Shown here in pieces: positions 1-7,063 of a stretch of DNA of 9,304 bases (its first letter is position 1; the number at the start of each line of letters is the position of its first letter). The DNA comes from an uncultured Bacillus sp. (lineage in GTDB: Bacteria; Bacillota; Bacilli; Bacillales; DSM-1321). The notes below the pieces were generated by a model. The model did no database searches and was not told the DNA's origin. It worked only from the letters and a program-made list of their open reading frames with translations. The stretch spans positions 1 to 9,304 of the forward strand of contig CAKQBC010000071.1 of the NCBI GenBank assembly GCA_934215995.1, in the 5' to 3' direction. The translations under genes and the position numbers were made by a program.

Positions 1-5
1 AGACA

Positions 6-42
6 AGAAAGCCAGGCCCGATTTGACCGGTCCTGGCTTTTT
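6..42. terminator. Stem-loop terminator, probably bidirectional
   Basis: AAAGCCAGG (8-16) pairs perfectly with CCTGGCTTT (32-40) around a 15-base loop, and the stem can extend by two weaker pairs at 6-7/41-42. On the plus strand the stem runs into five T. On the minus strand the T tract is interrupted (TTTCTTGT). It lies about 45 bases downstream of the minus-strand permease gene stop, so it probably ends the ABC exporter transcript. The better plus-strand T run suggests it also serves a convergent gene just left of the window, which I cannot see. Confidence 0.75.
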
Positions 43-86
43 CTGCAAGCTGTTTATGCCATTCTTACGATAGTGCTATTGCTGCA

Positions 87-1034
87 CTAAATGCTGATGT
101 CCCTTTTCTGGAAAAACCAGAAAGTGATAACCATAAATACGATATAGTAAGCACCCAATATGAGCAGCGACGTCGTTAGGGTCACGTCCTGGAGAATCGT
201 ATCCTGCAAAGCAAAAACCGTCAGGTCCATATGCGGGAAAATCAGGAATTTCACCCAACTGTACTGTTCCGCCAGCATAATAATGAACCCGCCAAGCGTC
301 GAGGAAATAAAGACTATGAAGATGCCGAATCCGACCGCCATTGCCTGGCTTTTGAATAATGTTGAGATCATGAACGCAATCGTGATTGTAATCAGCAAGC
401 TCGGAAGATAGTACAATATCTTCAATATGAATTGTGTGCCGATTACAGCCTCTGTCTCATCAAATGATAGATTTAACTCGTAGAACTTCGCATTGAAATC
501 CCCTGCCCCAAAGAACAGCAAGCCAACCAGATAACCCGACAGTATGAGAACGCCTATTAATAGGATGGCGTAAAGAATAGCCGACAAGTATTTGGATAGA
601 AGAATCGCCCACCTCGGATGAGGCCTGATGAGCAGCTGTTTAATCGTGCCATCAGCAAATTCGCTTGCTACGGTCGCACTGCCTACAATGACTGAAAACA
701 AAGTCACAAGCATGCCGACACCGAGAACTGTACTATTAAGGAAATGCCAGGTGCTTCTGGCATTCGGGTTAATGTCATTCTCAAGATAATCACGGTTTTT
801 GTCTATCTCACTCTGCAGCCACTCTTTTTCTTCATCCGGGGCCACTGCCAGATCGGCCTCCAGCTGGCTGATTTCGGCTTCAAGTCCCTCTCGCCAGTTT
901 TCATCCTCTTCCACGGCAAACTCCCTTTGGATGAGCCCGGCTGCTATGACTGCCCCTATTATAATGATGATGTATGCCCAATTGACTTTTTTGGAGAAAA
1001 TCTTGATAAGCTCATTTTTCACTAGAGAGAACAT
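87..1034 (-). CDS. ABC-2 type transporter permease (BcrB/YhcI-like exporter subunit)
   Basis: This is the membrane subunit of an ABC exporter that pairs with the ATPase encoded just upstream. The 315-residue product has a basic N-terminus and a first membrane segment at about residues 19-36. An acidic, helix-rich outer segment follows at about 40-98. Further membrane segments lie near 101-125, 148-176, 202-226, 231-254 and 287-308. The stretch FADGTIKQLL at 126-135 is the pattern after the second segment that is common in ABC-2 permeases adjoining BcrA-type ATPases. The start ATG is inside the end of the ATPase gene (23-base overlap) and has a strong GGAGGTG site 7 bases upstream, so the two are likely translationally coupled. 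Length and layout resemble B. subtilis YhcI from memory. The substrate is unknown; antimicrobial peptides or lipids are typical of the wider family. Confidence 0.85.
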   Translation of the reverse strand: MFSLVKNELIKIFSKKVNWAYIIIIIGAVIAAGLIQREFAVEEDENWREGLEAEISQLEADLAVAPDEEKEWLQSEIDKNRDYLENDINPNARSTWHFLNSTVLGVGMLVTLFSVIVGSATVASEFADGTIKQLLIRPHPRWAILLSKYLSAILYAILLIGVLILSGYLVGLLFFGAGDFNAKFYELNLSFDETEAVIGTQFILKILYYLPSLLITITIAFMISTLFKSQAMAVGFGIFIVFISSTLGGFIIMLAEQYSWVKFLIFPHMDLTVFALQDTILQDVTLTTSLLILGAYYIVFMVITFWFFQKRDISI

Positions 1035-1968
1035 GCTTCTTCACCTCCGCTTTTCCTGTCAGCTTGAAGAATCTGTCTTCGAGTGAATCCGTCACTTTTT
1101 CGATTCCATAAATATCAATGTTTCCATTCACAAGTAGCCTGACCGTCTCCGGAATTGCCTCTCTCCTGCTTTTCAGGATAAACTGCCCTTCGTTGACCGT
1201 TTCAACCGCGTCCCCCATTTGCTGTTCATTCAGAAGCTGTATCGCCGCCTGCAGATCGCTCACATCAAAGACAACAGGCAAAATGGCCGCTTCTTCTTCA
1301 TCCGAAGATTCATCCATTGATGCAACATGGATCAATTTCCCTTTTTCGATAATGGCATACCGGTCGCACATCAATTCCATTTCCGATAATAGATGGGAAG
1401 AAACGATCACGGACATCCCATTATTCGCAAGCTGCCTAAGATAGTCCCTGAATTCACGGATACCTTGCGGATCCAGCCCGTTTGTCGGCTCATCCAATAT
1501 GAGCACGGAAGGACTGTGCAACAGAGCCTGGGCGACACCCAGCCTCTGCCTCATGCCGAGCGAATAGGTTTTCACCTTGTTATGTATCACATCCTCGAGC
1601 TTCACAAGCTTTATCACTGCCTCGATGCGTTCCGGGCTTATATGGCGGCCAGCCATGTTGGCATATTGCTTCAGGTTTTTATATCCGCTCATATATTTAT
1701 AGAATTCCGGATTTTCTACAATCGCTCCCATTTCACTCATAGCCTGTTTGAAATGAGTATCCAAATCCATGCCGTTTACCAGAACCTTCCCATTCGTTCT
1801 GCCGATCAGGCTGACGATCATCCGGATAATCGTCGTTTTTCCGGCTCCATTCGGTCCAAGAAGCCCGAATATCTCCCCTTTTTCTACACCGAAACTCACA
1901 TCATCCACGATAAGCTTGTTTTTCACTTTTTTCGTCAATGACTGTACTTCCAATGCATATGCTCCCAT
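1012..1968 (-). CDS. ABC transporter ATP-binding protein (BcrA/YhcH-like)
   Basis: This is the cytoplasmic ATPase that powers the exporter formed with the overlapping permease. In the 318-residue product I see Walker A GPNGAGKTT at 38-46, the signature SLGMRQR near 136-142, Walker B and D-loop LILDEPTNGLDP near 156-167, and the switch histidine in SSH at about 192. The Q-loop region reads IVENPEFY, with Glu where many ABC proteins have Gln; BcrA-type ATPases usually share this. The C-terminal extension ends in DSLEDRFFKLTG, again typical of BcrA-like proteins. The open frame extends 23 codons further upstream, but I place the start at the ATG at 1968 because GAAGGGAAG precedes it and the protein then begins at the normal ABC domain boundary. 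No convincing sigma-A promoter is visible. An imperfect GTAC palindrome lies about 35 bases upstream. No regulator gene is adjacent. Confidence 0.9.
   Translation of the reverse strand: MGAYALEVQSLTKKVKNKLIVDDVSFGVEKGEIFGLLGPNGAGKTTIIRMIVSLIGRTNGKVLVNGMDLDTHFKQAMSEMGAIVENPEFYKYMSGYKNLKQYANMAGRHISPERIEAVIKLVKLEDVIHNKVKTYSLGMRQRLGVAQALLHSPSVLILDEPTNGLDPQGIREFRDYLRQLANNGMSVIVSSHLLSEMELMCDRYAIIEKGKLIHVASMDESSDEEEAAILPVVFDVSDLQAAIQLLNEQQMGDAVETVNEGQFILKSRREAIPETVRLLVNGNIDIYGIEKVTDSLEDRFFKLTGKAEVKKHVLSSEK
1042..1048 (-). promoter_or_regulatory. Ribosome binding site of the permease, inside the ATPase gene
   Basis: GGAGGTG on the minus strand lies 7 bases before the ATG at 1034, within the last codons of the upstream ATPase gene. 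It fixes the permease start and shows that the gene overlap is real and not an over-extended reading frame. Confidence 0.8.
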
Positions 1969-2002
1969 TCTCTTCCCTTCTTTCTTTCCATGATATCTTT
2001 CT

Positions 2003-2016
2003 GTACATATACGTAC
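2003..2016. promoter_or_regulatory. Possible operator: imperfect GTAC palindrome
   Basis: GTACATATACGTAC has matching GTAC ends around a six-base centre and lies 35-48 bases upstream of the ABC ATPase start. GntR repressors of the YtrA type, which often control such exporter pairs, bind GTAC-ended palindromes as far as I recall. No such regulator is encoded in the window and the promoter here is unclear, so this is only a suggestion. Confidence 0.2.
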
Positions 2017-2076
2017 CGATGGCCCAATATGTTTCATAAACTTTTCTATTTATCTTTTTTGACCCTTAAGCAAACA

Positions 2077-2126
2077 TAAAAGGGCAGCGCTGATAATCAG
2101 CTTGCACTGACTATCCGGTCTGCCCT
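2077..2126 (-). terminator. Terminator of the aspartokinase gene
   Basis: On the minus strand AGGGCAG (2126-2120) pairs with CTGCCCT (2087-2081) and is followed by TTTTATGTTTG. The loop holds a smaller hairpin, GCTGAT/ATCAGC, at 2089-2101. It starts 28 bases after the aspartokinase stop and separates that gene from the downstream ABC pair. The T tract is short, so some read-through into the exporter genes is possible. Confidence 0.65.
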
Positions 2127-2153
2127 CCGGCTATATATCCATTATTTCGAAAA

Positions 2154-3521
2154 CTACTTCAATACCGGCACTCCGGCAAAAAATTCTTCATATAAAGCTT
2201 TTACTGCTTTTTTCTCATTAACAGCCTTGATGCCGAACATCATACTTACTTCGGAAGAGCCCTGATTGATCATCTCGATATTGACGCTTGCCTTGGCCAG
2301 TGCCTTTGATGCCCTGGCAGTTGTACCGACATTATGGCGCATGCCTTCACCGACGATCATCAGCATCGCCAAATCATGTTCAACCTCTACTTTATCAGCT
2401 TGAAGGTCTTCATAGATCCTGTTCACGATCTGGGCTTCTTTTTCTTTATTCATTTGGCTCTCCCGCAGGATTACCGTAATATCATCAATGCCAGACGGAA
2501 CATGCTCATATGATATCCCCTGTACCTCCAGAATCTGGAGCAGCCTGCGGCCAAAGCCAAGCTCACGGTTCATCAGGTATTTACTTATATAGATGCTGCA
2601 GAAACCGGTGTCTGAAGCGATGCCGGTGACCGGGCCGTTCTTGCTTGTCCTTTCGTTAACAATAAAGGTCCCTGGTGAAGCCGGATTATTCGTATTCTTG
2701 ACATTGACGGGTATGCCTGCACGAAAAGCCGGAATCAATGCCTCATCATGGAATACTGAAAAACCGGCATATGATAATTCCCTCATTTCACGATAGGTGA
2801 GTTCCCGAATTTCTTTCGGCTTTTCAACAATATTTGGATTCACGGAGTAGACAGCATCTACATCGGTGAAATTTTCATAAACGGTTGCATTCGTTCCATT
2901 CGCCAAAATGGAACCGGTTATATCCGAGCCGCTTCTCGAGAACGTCGCAATCTCCCCATCTGTTGTATAGCCGAAAAATCCAGGGAATATAATGATGCCC
3001 TCTCTTTTTCTGAGAGCGAGAAGATTATCATAGGATTCGGGCAAGACCTGGGCATTTCCGGGCTCATCGCTCACGAACAGGCCCGCATCCTTCGGATTTA
3101 CATAGACAGTGTCCGTTCCCGCGCTTCGGAAGTAAGCGGCGATAAGCCTTGCATTATTGTCCTCCCCGCATGCCTTTACAGCATCCATATACTTCTCCGG
3201 ACGGGATTTGTCGCTTTCGAGCACGGAGATGATATTGTCCCTGATCGAACCCATGACGCTATCGGGCAGCCCGAGTTCCTCCGCAATGCTTTCAAAACGT
3301 CCCAATAAAGCCTTAAGCGGTTTGTCTCCTTCCCCATGCTGAAGATACTGCTCGGCACATTCGATCAGCAGATCGGTCACTTTTCTGTCATCCGGTGACG
3401 TTTTCCCCGGAGCTGACACGACAACTATCTTTCTCTCTGGATCGCTTACGATGATTTTATGTACCTTTCTGATTTGCGACCCGGATGCAAGGGATGAACC
3501 CCCGAATTTTACAACTTTCAT
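2154..3521 (-). CDS. thrD: Aspartokinase III (aspartate kinase)
   Basis: The enzyme phosphorylates L-aspartate with ATP to give 4-aspartyl phosphate, the first committed step toward lysine, diaminopimelate, threonine and methionine. The 455-residue product begins MKVVKFGGSS, with the nucleotide-binding KFGGSS at 5-10. SRSGSDITG at 195-203 and YENFTDVDAVY at 215-225 are further conserved aspartokinase motifs. Two ACT domains follow at about 305-370 and 385-450, including NIEMINQGSSE at 414-424, where feedback effectors bind in this family. Length and sequence closely resemble B. subtilis ThrD (formerly YclM, 454 residues, from memory). I chose the ATG at 3521 because AGGAG lies 8 bases upstream; the in-frame start 9 codons earlier has no site and breaks the conserved N-terminus. 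It is monocistronic with its own promoter and terminator. There is no room for a lysine riboswitch between its likely promoter and the start. Confidence 0.95.
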   Translation of the reverse strand: MKVVKFGGSSLASGSQIRKVHKIIVSDPERKIVVVSAPGKTSPDDRKVTDLLIECAEQYLQHGEGDKPLKALLGRFESIAEELGLPDSVMGSIRDNIISVLESDKSRPEKYMDAVKACGEDNNARLIAAYFRSAGTDTVYVNPKDAGLFVSDEPGNAQVLPESYDNLLALRKREGIIIFPGFFGYTTDGEIATFSRSGSDITGSILANGTNATVYENFTDVDAVYSVNPNIVEKPKEIRELTYREMRELSYAGFSVFHDEALIPAFRAGIPVNVKNTNNPASPGTFIVNERTSKNGPVTGIASDTGFCSIYISKYLMNRELGFGRRLLQILEVQGISYEHVPSGIDDITVILRESQMNKEKEAQIVNRIYEDLQADKVEVEHDLAMLMIVGEGMRHNVGTTARASKALAKASVNIEMINQGSSEVSMMFGIKAVNEKKAVKALYEEFFAGVPVLK

Positions 3522-3562
3522 TCCGTCAACTCCTACTGTAGATACCAAATTAATTTTATACT

Positions 3563-3591
3563 ATTATGAACTTTCAAAATAAATAGCGCAA
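3563..3591 (-). promoter_or_regulatory. Likely sigma-A promoter of thrD
   Basis: On the minus strand TTGCGC (3591-3586) is followed after 17 bases by CATAAT (3568-3563). The -10 box matches 5 of 6 consensus bases and the -35 box 3 of 6. The predicted start of transcription gives a leader of roughly 35 bases before the thrD ATG, too short for a riboswitch. A second AT-rich option, TTGGAA with TATTTT, lies slightly upstream. Confidence 0.45.
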
Positions 3592-3771
3592 CTCTTTTTT
3601 CCAATAACTATAAAATGAAGCTCCTGTCCACTTTTCAGGCGCCCTTTCAAGTACCAGTTACAGCGGGGCCGCCTCCCGAATTCCACATACAAATTACATA
3701 CCGAAACCCTTTGCCTGCACAGTATCCGGACTTGCAGAAGATTAAATTTCAGGGACATTTTCAGGAAAAAA

Positions 3772-3800
3772 TTGACACCCGTTTGTTTTTCCTATATGAA
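3772..3800 (+). promoter_or_regulatory. Likely sigma-A promoter of the RsbR-type STAS gene
   Basis: A perfect TTGACA at 3772-3777 is followed after 17 bases by TATGAA (3795-3800, 4 of 6). TATATG at 15-base spacing is an alternative. Transcription would begin near 3807, so translation must start at the ATG at 3826, not at upstream in-frame codons that overlap the promoter. No sigma-B-like GTTT/GGGTAT pair is seen. Confidence 0.6.
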
Positions 3801-3825
3801 TAGAAGAAGGGGAGTGATAATCCAT

Positions 3826-4689
3826 ATGGGAAACATAAATACAGAAGCCTTGCACCATTACTTAGTCAATCATGCTGAAACCATCACTTTCGAATGGCAG
3901 ATGCAGCAGGAAGCCAAACACGGCTCGCCTTACTCTTTAGATGCGTCATCAGATAGTAAAAAACAAATTGCGGACCATTATTCACAGTTCATCGTATTCA
4001 TCACAGAATGCTTGTACGAGACCTGCGAGGAAACCCTGAAGAAGCTTGATGATTGGACTGTCGTCACAGCCCAATATCGCCTTAATTCTTCCTCCCCTAT
4101 AGACGGGGTGATCAGAAGCAACAAAGTTTTTCGAAGAGTCATTTGGAAATATGTCGGTTTGTTTGCTGAAGAATACGGGGAAACAAACGATTTATCAATA
4201 AAGGATTTTTTGGAGTGGGAAAAAAAGATCAATGAGACGCTTGATTTCGCGCTTGAAAAATTCACCTTTTTATACATGGACCTTCTATTGGACAGGCTGG
4301 CAGCCCAGGCTTCCCTTATCAAGGACTTATCTGCGCCTGTCATTGAACTTACACCGGAAATCGGGCTGCTGCCGATCATCGGCGACATCGACACTAACCG
4401 GGCCAGAGGATTGCTTGAGTCCACTCTGAACCAAAGTGTCGAAATGGGCATCAACATATTAATACTGGACCTTTCCGGTGTCGTGATGGTGGACACAATG
4501 GTCGCACATGAGATTTTCCAGCTGATTGATGCCCTGCGGCTGATCGGTACAGACACTATTCTGACCGGAATAAGGCCGGAGGTTGCCCAAACCTCTATTC
4601 AATTGGGGTTGACATTTGACGGCATCCAGATAGAAAACTCCCTTAAGAACGTGTTCGCAAGCCTATCATCAAGAAAGATGTTCTATTGA
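3826..4689 (+). CDS. RsbR-type STAS domain protein (stressosome subunit paralogue)
   Basis: The product is probably an RsbR co-antagonist paralogue that assembles with RsbS into the stressosome and modulates release of RsbT toward sigma-B. It has 287 residues. Residues 1-165 look like the helical N-terminal sensor (non-haem globin-like) of RsbR proteins, without PAS or membrane segments. Residues about 171-282 form the STAS domain. DLSGVVMVDTMVA at 215-227 places Thr224 at the position equivalent to the phosphorylated Ser/Thr of RsbS/RsbR. GIRPEVAQTSIQLG at 248-261 carries Thr256, in the region of the second RsbR phosphosite. The ATG at 3826 is chosen because GGGGAGTGAT lies just upstream and the promoter overlaps any earlier start. 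No rsbS, rsbT or sigB gene is adjacent, as for B. subtilis RsbRB, RsbRC and RsbRD, so I do not assign one paralogue name. It is monocistronic and convergent with yunB. Its input signal is unknown. Confidence 0.85.
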   Translation: MGNINTEALHHYLVNHAETITFEWQMQQEAKHGSPYSLDASSDSKKQIADHYSQFIVFITECLYETCEETLKKLDDWTVVTAQYRLNSSSPIDGVIRSNKVFRRVIWKYVGLFAEEYGETNDLSIKDFLEWEKKINETLDFALEKFTFLYMDLLLDRLAAQASLIKDLSAPVIELTPEIGLLPIIGDIDTNRARGLLESTLNQSVEMGINILILDLSGVVMVDTMVAHEIFQLIDALRLIGTDTILTGIRPEVAQTSIQLGLTFDGIQIENSLKNVFASLSSRKMFY

Positions 4690-4714
4690 CCAGCCCTTAG
4701 CCATTTAACATTTG

Positions 4715-4813
4715 CATATATACTTGCCTGCCCATAAAACAGGATCATACCCATCCTGGCTTCCGCATTCATAAAAATGCATGCGGTCGGGTCTTGGCCA
4801 GGCAAGCTATATG
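4715..4813. other. Predicted three-way-junction structure between convergent genes
   Basis: The closing stem pairs CATATA (4715-4720) with TATATG (4808-4813), CTTGCCTG (4723-4730) with CAGGCAAG (4799-4806) and, after one C/C mismatch, CCA (4732-4734) with TGG (4795-4797). Inside are two hairpins: CAGGAT/ATCCTG (4740-4745/4753-4758, 7-base loop) and CCGCAT/ATGCGG (4763-4768/4781-4786, 12-base loop). All 29 pairs are Watson-Crick, so either strand can fold equally well. No T tract follows on either side, so it is not a standard intrinsic terminator, though it may block or stabilise the 3' ends of both convergent transcripts. I do not recognise it as a known RNA family. A dispersed palindromic repeat is an alternative. 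Confidence 0.5.
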
Positions 4814-4822
4814 AACTGTCCT

Positions 4823-5575
4823 TTACTCCCCTTCCCCTTCTTCCTCCACAATCGCCGGTGGCGCCAGGCTCTGGCCCCCATAATATTTCGGCACTTCTCC
4901 CGGATAAAAGAATTCCCCGATCTTGGCCTCATATTTAATCGGTTCTTCCTCTGTTGTAAAGGGGATGACGATTTTCAGGTCGATATGGAAATCTATATAA
5001 AGTTCGATATACGTATTATTTATGCCACCCGAGGTCATTTTTGTCCTAAGCTTGGATTGCACATCCCTCACGAGGGCAATCTTTACAGGGATTTTCGGTC
5101 CAATGTTCGATAATAGCGTCGTCCCCGTGGCAACTCCCAGCGGAATATTGTAGACAATATCCTCAAGCTGTTCGTTCCTCAGCAGATTAAAATCTTCTTC
5201 TTCCGAAGCATGGCTGATTCCTAGACGATCCTCGATATTTTTTGTGGTCAATGTCAGGATACGGTTATATTCACTCGGATCGAAACTTATGATTGCCGGA
5301 TCCCCTTCATGCCGGACAATCAATTTATTAATATCCACTTCCTGGGATATATCTTCATAAATGGCTTCATTCACCGCTTGCGTGGCGATCCGCTTCACTT
5401 CCGTCTTGGCTACATTCTTGATGATCGGAGTGATGGCTTGATCGACAAACCACAATGATACGAAATTAAGGCACAAGAATATGATCAGTGCATAAAAAAA
5501 AGTCCTGCGGAAACCAAGAGGCTTCCTTTGAAACCCGAAACGATGTCTTCTCCTGTACCTCCATGCATTCCTCAT
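4823..5575 (-). CDS. yunB: Sporulation protein YunB
   Basis: YunB is a mother-cell sporulation protein under sigma-E control in B. subtilis; its biochemical role is not well defined. The 250-residue product has a strongly basic N-terminus (residues 1-24, rich in Arg), one membrane segment at about 25-44 and a long outer domain, as expected for a membrane-anchored protein. Family stretches I recognise include NIPLGVATGTTLLSNIGPKIP near the middle, the GGINN block, and VIPF followed near the end by GEVPKYYGG. The C-terminal tail is acidic (EEEGEGE). AAGGGG at 5584-5589 lies 8 bases before the ATG at 5575; a GTG one codon earlier is possible but badly spaced. It is transcribed alone, downstream of the amino-acid importer operon terminator, and converges with the STAS gene. 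Confidence 0.9.
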   Translation of the reverse strand: MRNAWRYRRRHRFGFQRKPLGFRRTFFYALIIFLCLNFVSLWFVDQAITPIIKNVAKTEVKRIATQAVNEAIYEDISQEVDINKLIVRHEGDPAIISFDPSEYNRILTLTTKNIEDRLGISHASEEEDFNLLRNEQLEDIVYNIPLGVATGTTLLSNIGPKIPVKIALVRDVQSKLRTKMTSGGINNTYIELYIDFHIDLKIVIPFTTEEEPIKYEAKIGEFFYPGEVPKYYGGQSLAPPAIVEEEGEGE

Positions 5576-5596
5576 CACATCAACCCCTTACAGACA

Positions 5597-5625
5597 TGCA
5601 TATGCATATCCGAAGGAAAAAATGA
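5597..5625 (-). promoter_or_regulatory. Possible sigma-E promoter of yunB
   Basis: On the minus strand TCATTTT (5625-5619) fits 6 of 7 bases of the sigma-E -35 consensus as I recall it (KCATATT). After 14 bases CATATGCA (5604-5597) keeps only the CATA of the -10 consensus. The weak -10 lies in a perfect 12-base palindrome, ATGCATATGCAT (5596-5607). Placement between the upstream terminator and the yunB ribosome site supports some promoter here, but the leader would be very short. Confidence 0.35.
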
Positions 5626-5653
5626 AAAAAAGCCATCAGGCGCTGACGGCTTT
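5625..5653 (-). terminator. Terminator of the art-like importer operon
   Basis: On the minus strand AAAGCCGTCAG (5653-5643) pairs with CTGATGGCTTT (5639-5629) around a CGC loop, followed by a seven-T run that overlaps the stem end. One pair is G-U on the minus-strand RNA but an A/C mismatch on the plus strand, so it is oriented for the minus strand. It begins 12 bases after the ATPase stop. Confidence 0.9.
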
Positions 5654-5664
5654 CTTCCAGTCAA

Positions 5665-6387
5665 TCATAACACTTTGCTTAAGAAAGATTGTGTGCGGGA
5701 ATGCTGCGGGTTCATGAATAATTCCTCCGGCTTGTTCTCCTCCACAATATAACCTTCATCCATGAAGATCACACGGTCACCTACCTCGCGTGCGAATCCC
5801 ATTTCATGCGTAACGACTATCATCGTCATTCCCTCTATCGCAAGCTGCTTCATCACTTCAAGGACTTCCCCGACCATTTCAGGGTCGAGCGCTGAAGTCG
5901 GTTCATCAAACAGCATGACCTGCGGCTCCATCGCCAATGCCCTTGCAATGGCGACACGCTGCTTTTGCCCGCCTGATAATGAGTCGGGATAGGCATCCGC
6001 CTTTTCCTCGAGGCCCACTTTCCGCAAAAGCTCCAGCCCCTTTTGCCTTGCTTTGTCAGAAGCTATTTTTTTCACTTTGACGGGCGCCAGCATAATATTC
6101 TCGATTACCGATTTATGCGGGAACAGGTTGAACTGCTGGAATACCATGCCGACTTCGGTACGTAATTTATTCACATCGGCCTTAGGGGCGGTAATCTCCT
6201 TCCCATCGACATATATACTCCCGGAATCTACCTCTTCAAGCAGGTTGATGCATCGGAGGAAGGTGGATTTACCGGAACCGGAAGGGCCGATGACGACGAC
6301 AACCTCACGGGCATCAATGGATGCCGATATATCCTTAAGCACTACATGGCTGCCGAATGATTTTTTCAGGTTCTCCACTTTTATCAT
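5665..6387 (-). CDS. artR: Polar/basic amino-acid ABC transporter ATP-binding protein
   Basis: This is the cytoplasmic ATPase of the importer encoded by this three-gene operon. The 240-residue product has every ABC motif: Walker A GPSGSGKS at 34-41, Q-loop Gln84 in VFQQFNLFP, signature LSGGQ at 137-141, Walker B VMLFDE at 157-162 with the D-loop SALDP, and switch His194 in VVTHEMG. Length equals B. subtilis ArtR (YqiZ) from memory, and the GlnQ/HisP family is unmistakable. Its ATG overlaps the permease stop as ATGA (6384-6387), so the two are translationally coupled. The order receptor, permease, ATPase matches B. subtilis artPQR. Substrate specificity cannot be read from the ATPase, so the symbol rests on operon layout and receptor features; glutamine or cystine systems are alternatives. 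Confidence 0.92.
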   Translation of the reverse strand: MIKVENLKKSFGSHVVLKDISASIDAREVVVVIGPSGSGKSTFLRCINLLEEVDSGSIYVDGKEITAPKADVNKLRTEVGMVFQQFNLFPHKSVIENIMLAPVKVKKIASDKARQKGLELLRKVGLEEKADAYPDSLSGGQKQRVAIARALAMEPQVMLFDEPTSALDPEMVGEVLEVMKQLAIEGMTMIVVTHEMGFAREVGDRVIFMDEGYIVEENKPEELFMNPQHSRTQSFLSKVL

Positions 6388-7040
6388 GACTTCTCAAGCC
6401 TTCTTTCCAATCGGTTTAAGGCGAAACTCAATGTTAATGTGAGGAATAGGTAGATGAGCGCAGCAGTCAGATACGGTTCCCATACTTTATTATATTGGGC
6501 GCCCATCGCACGGCCCCAATACATTAATTCAGGTGCTGCGATAACCGCAGCGATCGATGACTCCTTCAAAAGGACGATGAACTCATTCCCCAGCGGCGGT
6601 ATGATCCTCTTTAGCGCCTGTGGCAGAATGACATGGCGCATAGCCTGCGCATGGCTCATTCCAAGCGACCGAGCTCCCTCCATCTGCCCTTTATCGATCG
6701 ATTGTATGCCTGCCCTGAATATTTCCGCTATATAGGCCGCTGCATTCAATGATAAGGCAATAATGGCCGCAATAATGGCATCCGTTGTACCGATAATCGC
6801 AGGGACAACCCCGAAATGGATTAACAGGATCTGCACAAATAAGGGCGTGCCGCGGAAAAACGTTATGTAGACCACAAAAGGGAAAGCAAGGATCTTATTG
6901 CGCATCATTTTCCCCATGCCGATCAACAGTCCCAATATCGTCCCTATGGCAATTCCGATCAATGACAGCTTAATGGTGACCCATGTCCCTTCCAGAAAGA
7001 AGGGTGCATATTCTGCAATAATATCAAAACGAAAATCCAT
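6384..7040 (-). CDS. artQ: Amino-acid ABC transporter permease (HisM/GlnP family)
   Basis: This inner-membrane channel subunit probably acts as a homodimer with two copies of the ATPase. The 218-residue product has hydrophobic segments at about 23-43, 52-80, 85-103, 160-172 and 189-207. RGTP at 63-66 is the conserved motif of the polar amino-acid permease family. The EAA loop that docks on the ATPase lies around 118-140 ([11 protein letters not shown], then HVILPQA). The start at 7040 has GGGGGA about 8 bases upstream. The receptor gene ends 68 bases before it, and a perfect hairpin lies in that gap. It overlaps the ATPase gene by four bases. Confidence 0.92.
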   Translation of the reverse strand: MDFRFDIIAEYAPFFLEGTWVTIKLSLIGIAIGTILGLLIGMGKMMRNKILAFPFVVYITFFRGTPLFVQILLIHFGVVPAIIGTTDAIIAAIIALSLNAAAYIAEIFRAGIQSIDKGQMEGARSLGMSHAQAMRHVILPQALKRIIPPLGNEFIVLLKESSIAAVIAAPELMYWGRAMGAQYNKVWEPYLTAALIYLFLTLTLSFALNRLERRLEKS

Positions 7041-7063
7041 GTGTTAATCCCCCTGAGTGAGAA

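Larger units (their letters stand above)
3522..3825. other. Divergent intergenic region between thrD and the STAS gene
   Basis: These 304 bases carry no credible gene; the short frames here lack conserved features. The region holds a minus-strand promoter near the thrD end and a plus-strand promoter near the STAS gene end. A weak hairpin lies between them at 3620-3642 (GCTCCTG with CAGGCGC, one mismatch, 9-base loop). TTTCAGG occurs three times, at 3633-3639, 3747-3753 and 3759-3765, the last two 12 bases apart just before the plus-strand -35 box. The same heptamer also occurs in coding sequence nearby, so its meaning is uncertain. Confidence 0.6.

Noticed and set aside
1393..1941. A 182-codon plus-strand open frame antisense to the ABC ATPase
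   Set aside because: The opposite strand encodes every ABC motif; this frame shows no family features.
3522..3600. Lysine riboswitch or T-box before the aspartokinase gene
   Set aside because: The likely promoter leaves a leader of only about 35 bases, and no complex conserved fold is present.
3620..3642. Hairpin in the divergent region as a terminator
   Set aside because: The stem is short with a mismatch and lacks a T tract; no gene ends there.
3978..4556. A 192-codon minus-strand open frame antisense to the STAS gene
   Set aside because: It is Ser-rich with no recognisable domain or ribosome site and is fully covered by a convincing STAS protein on the other strand.
4715..4813. tRNA gene suggested by the cloverleaf-like fold
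   Set aside because: There are only two inner arms, stem lengths do not fit, and there is no TTCRA T-loop or anticodon arm.
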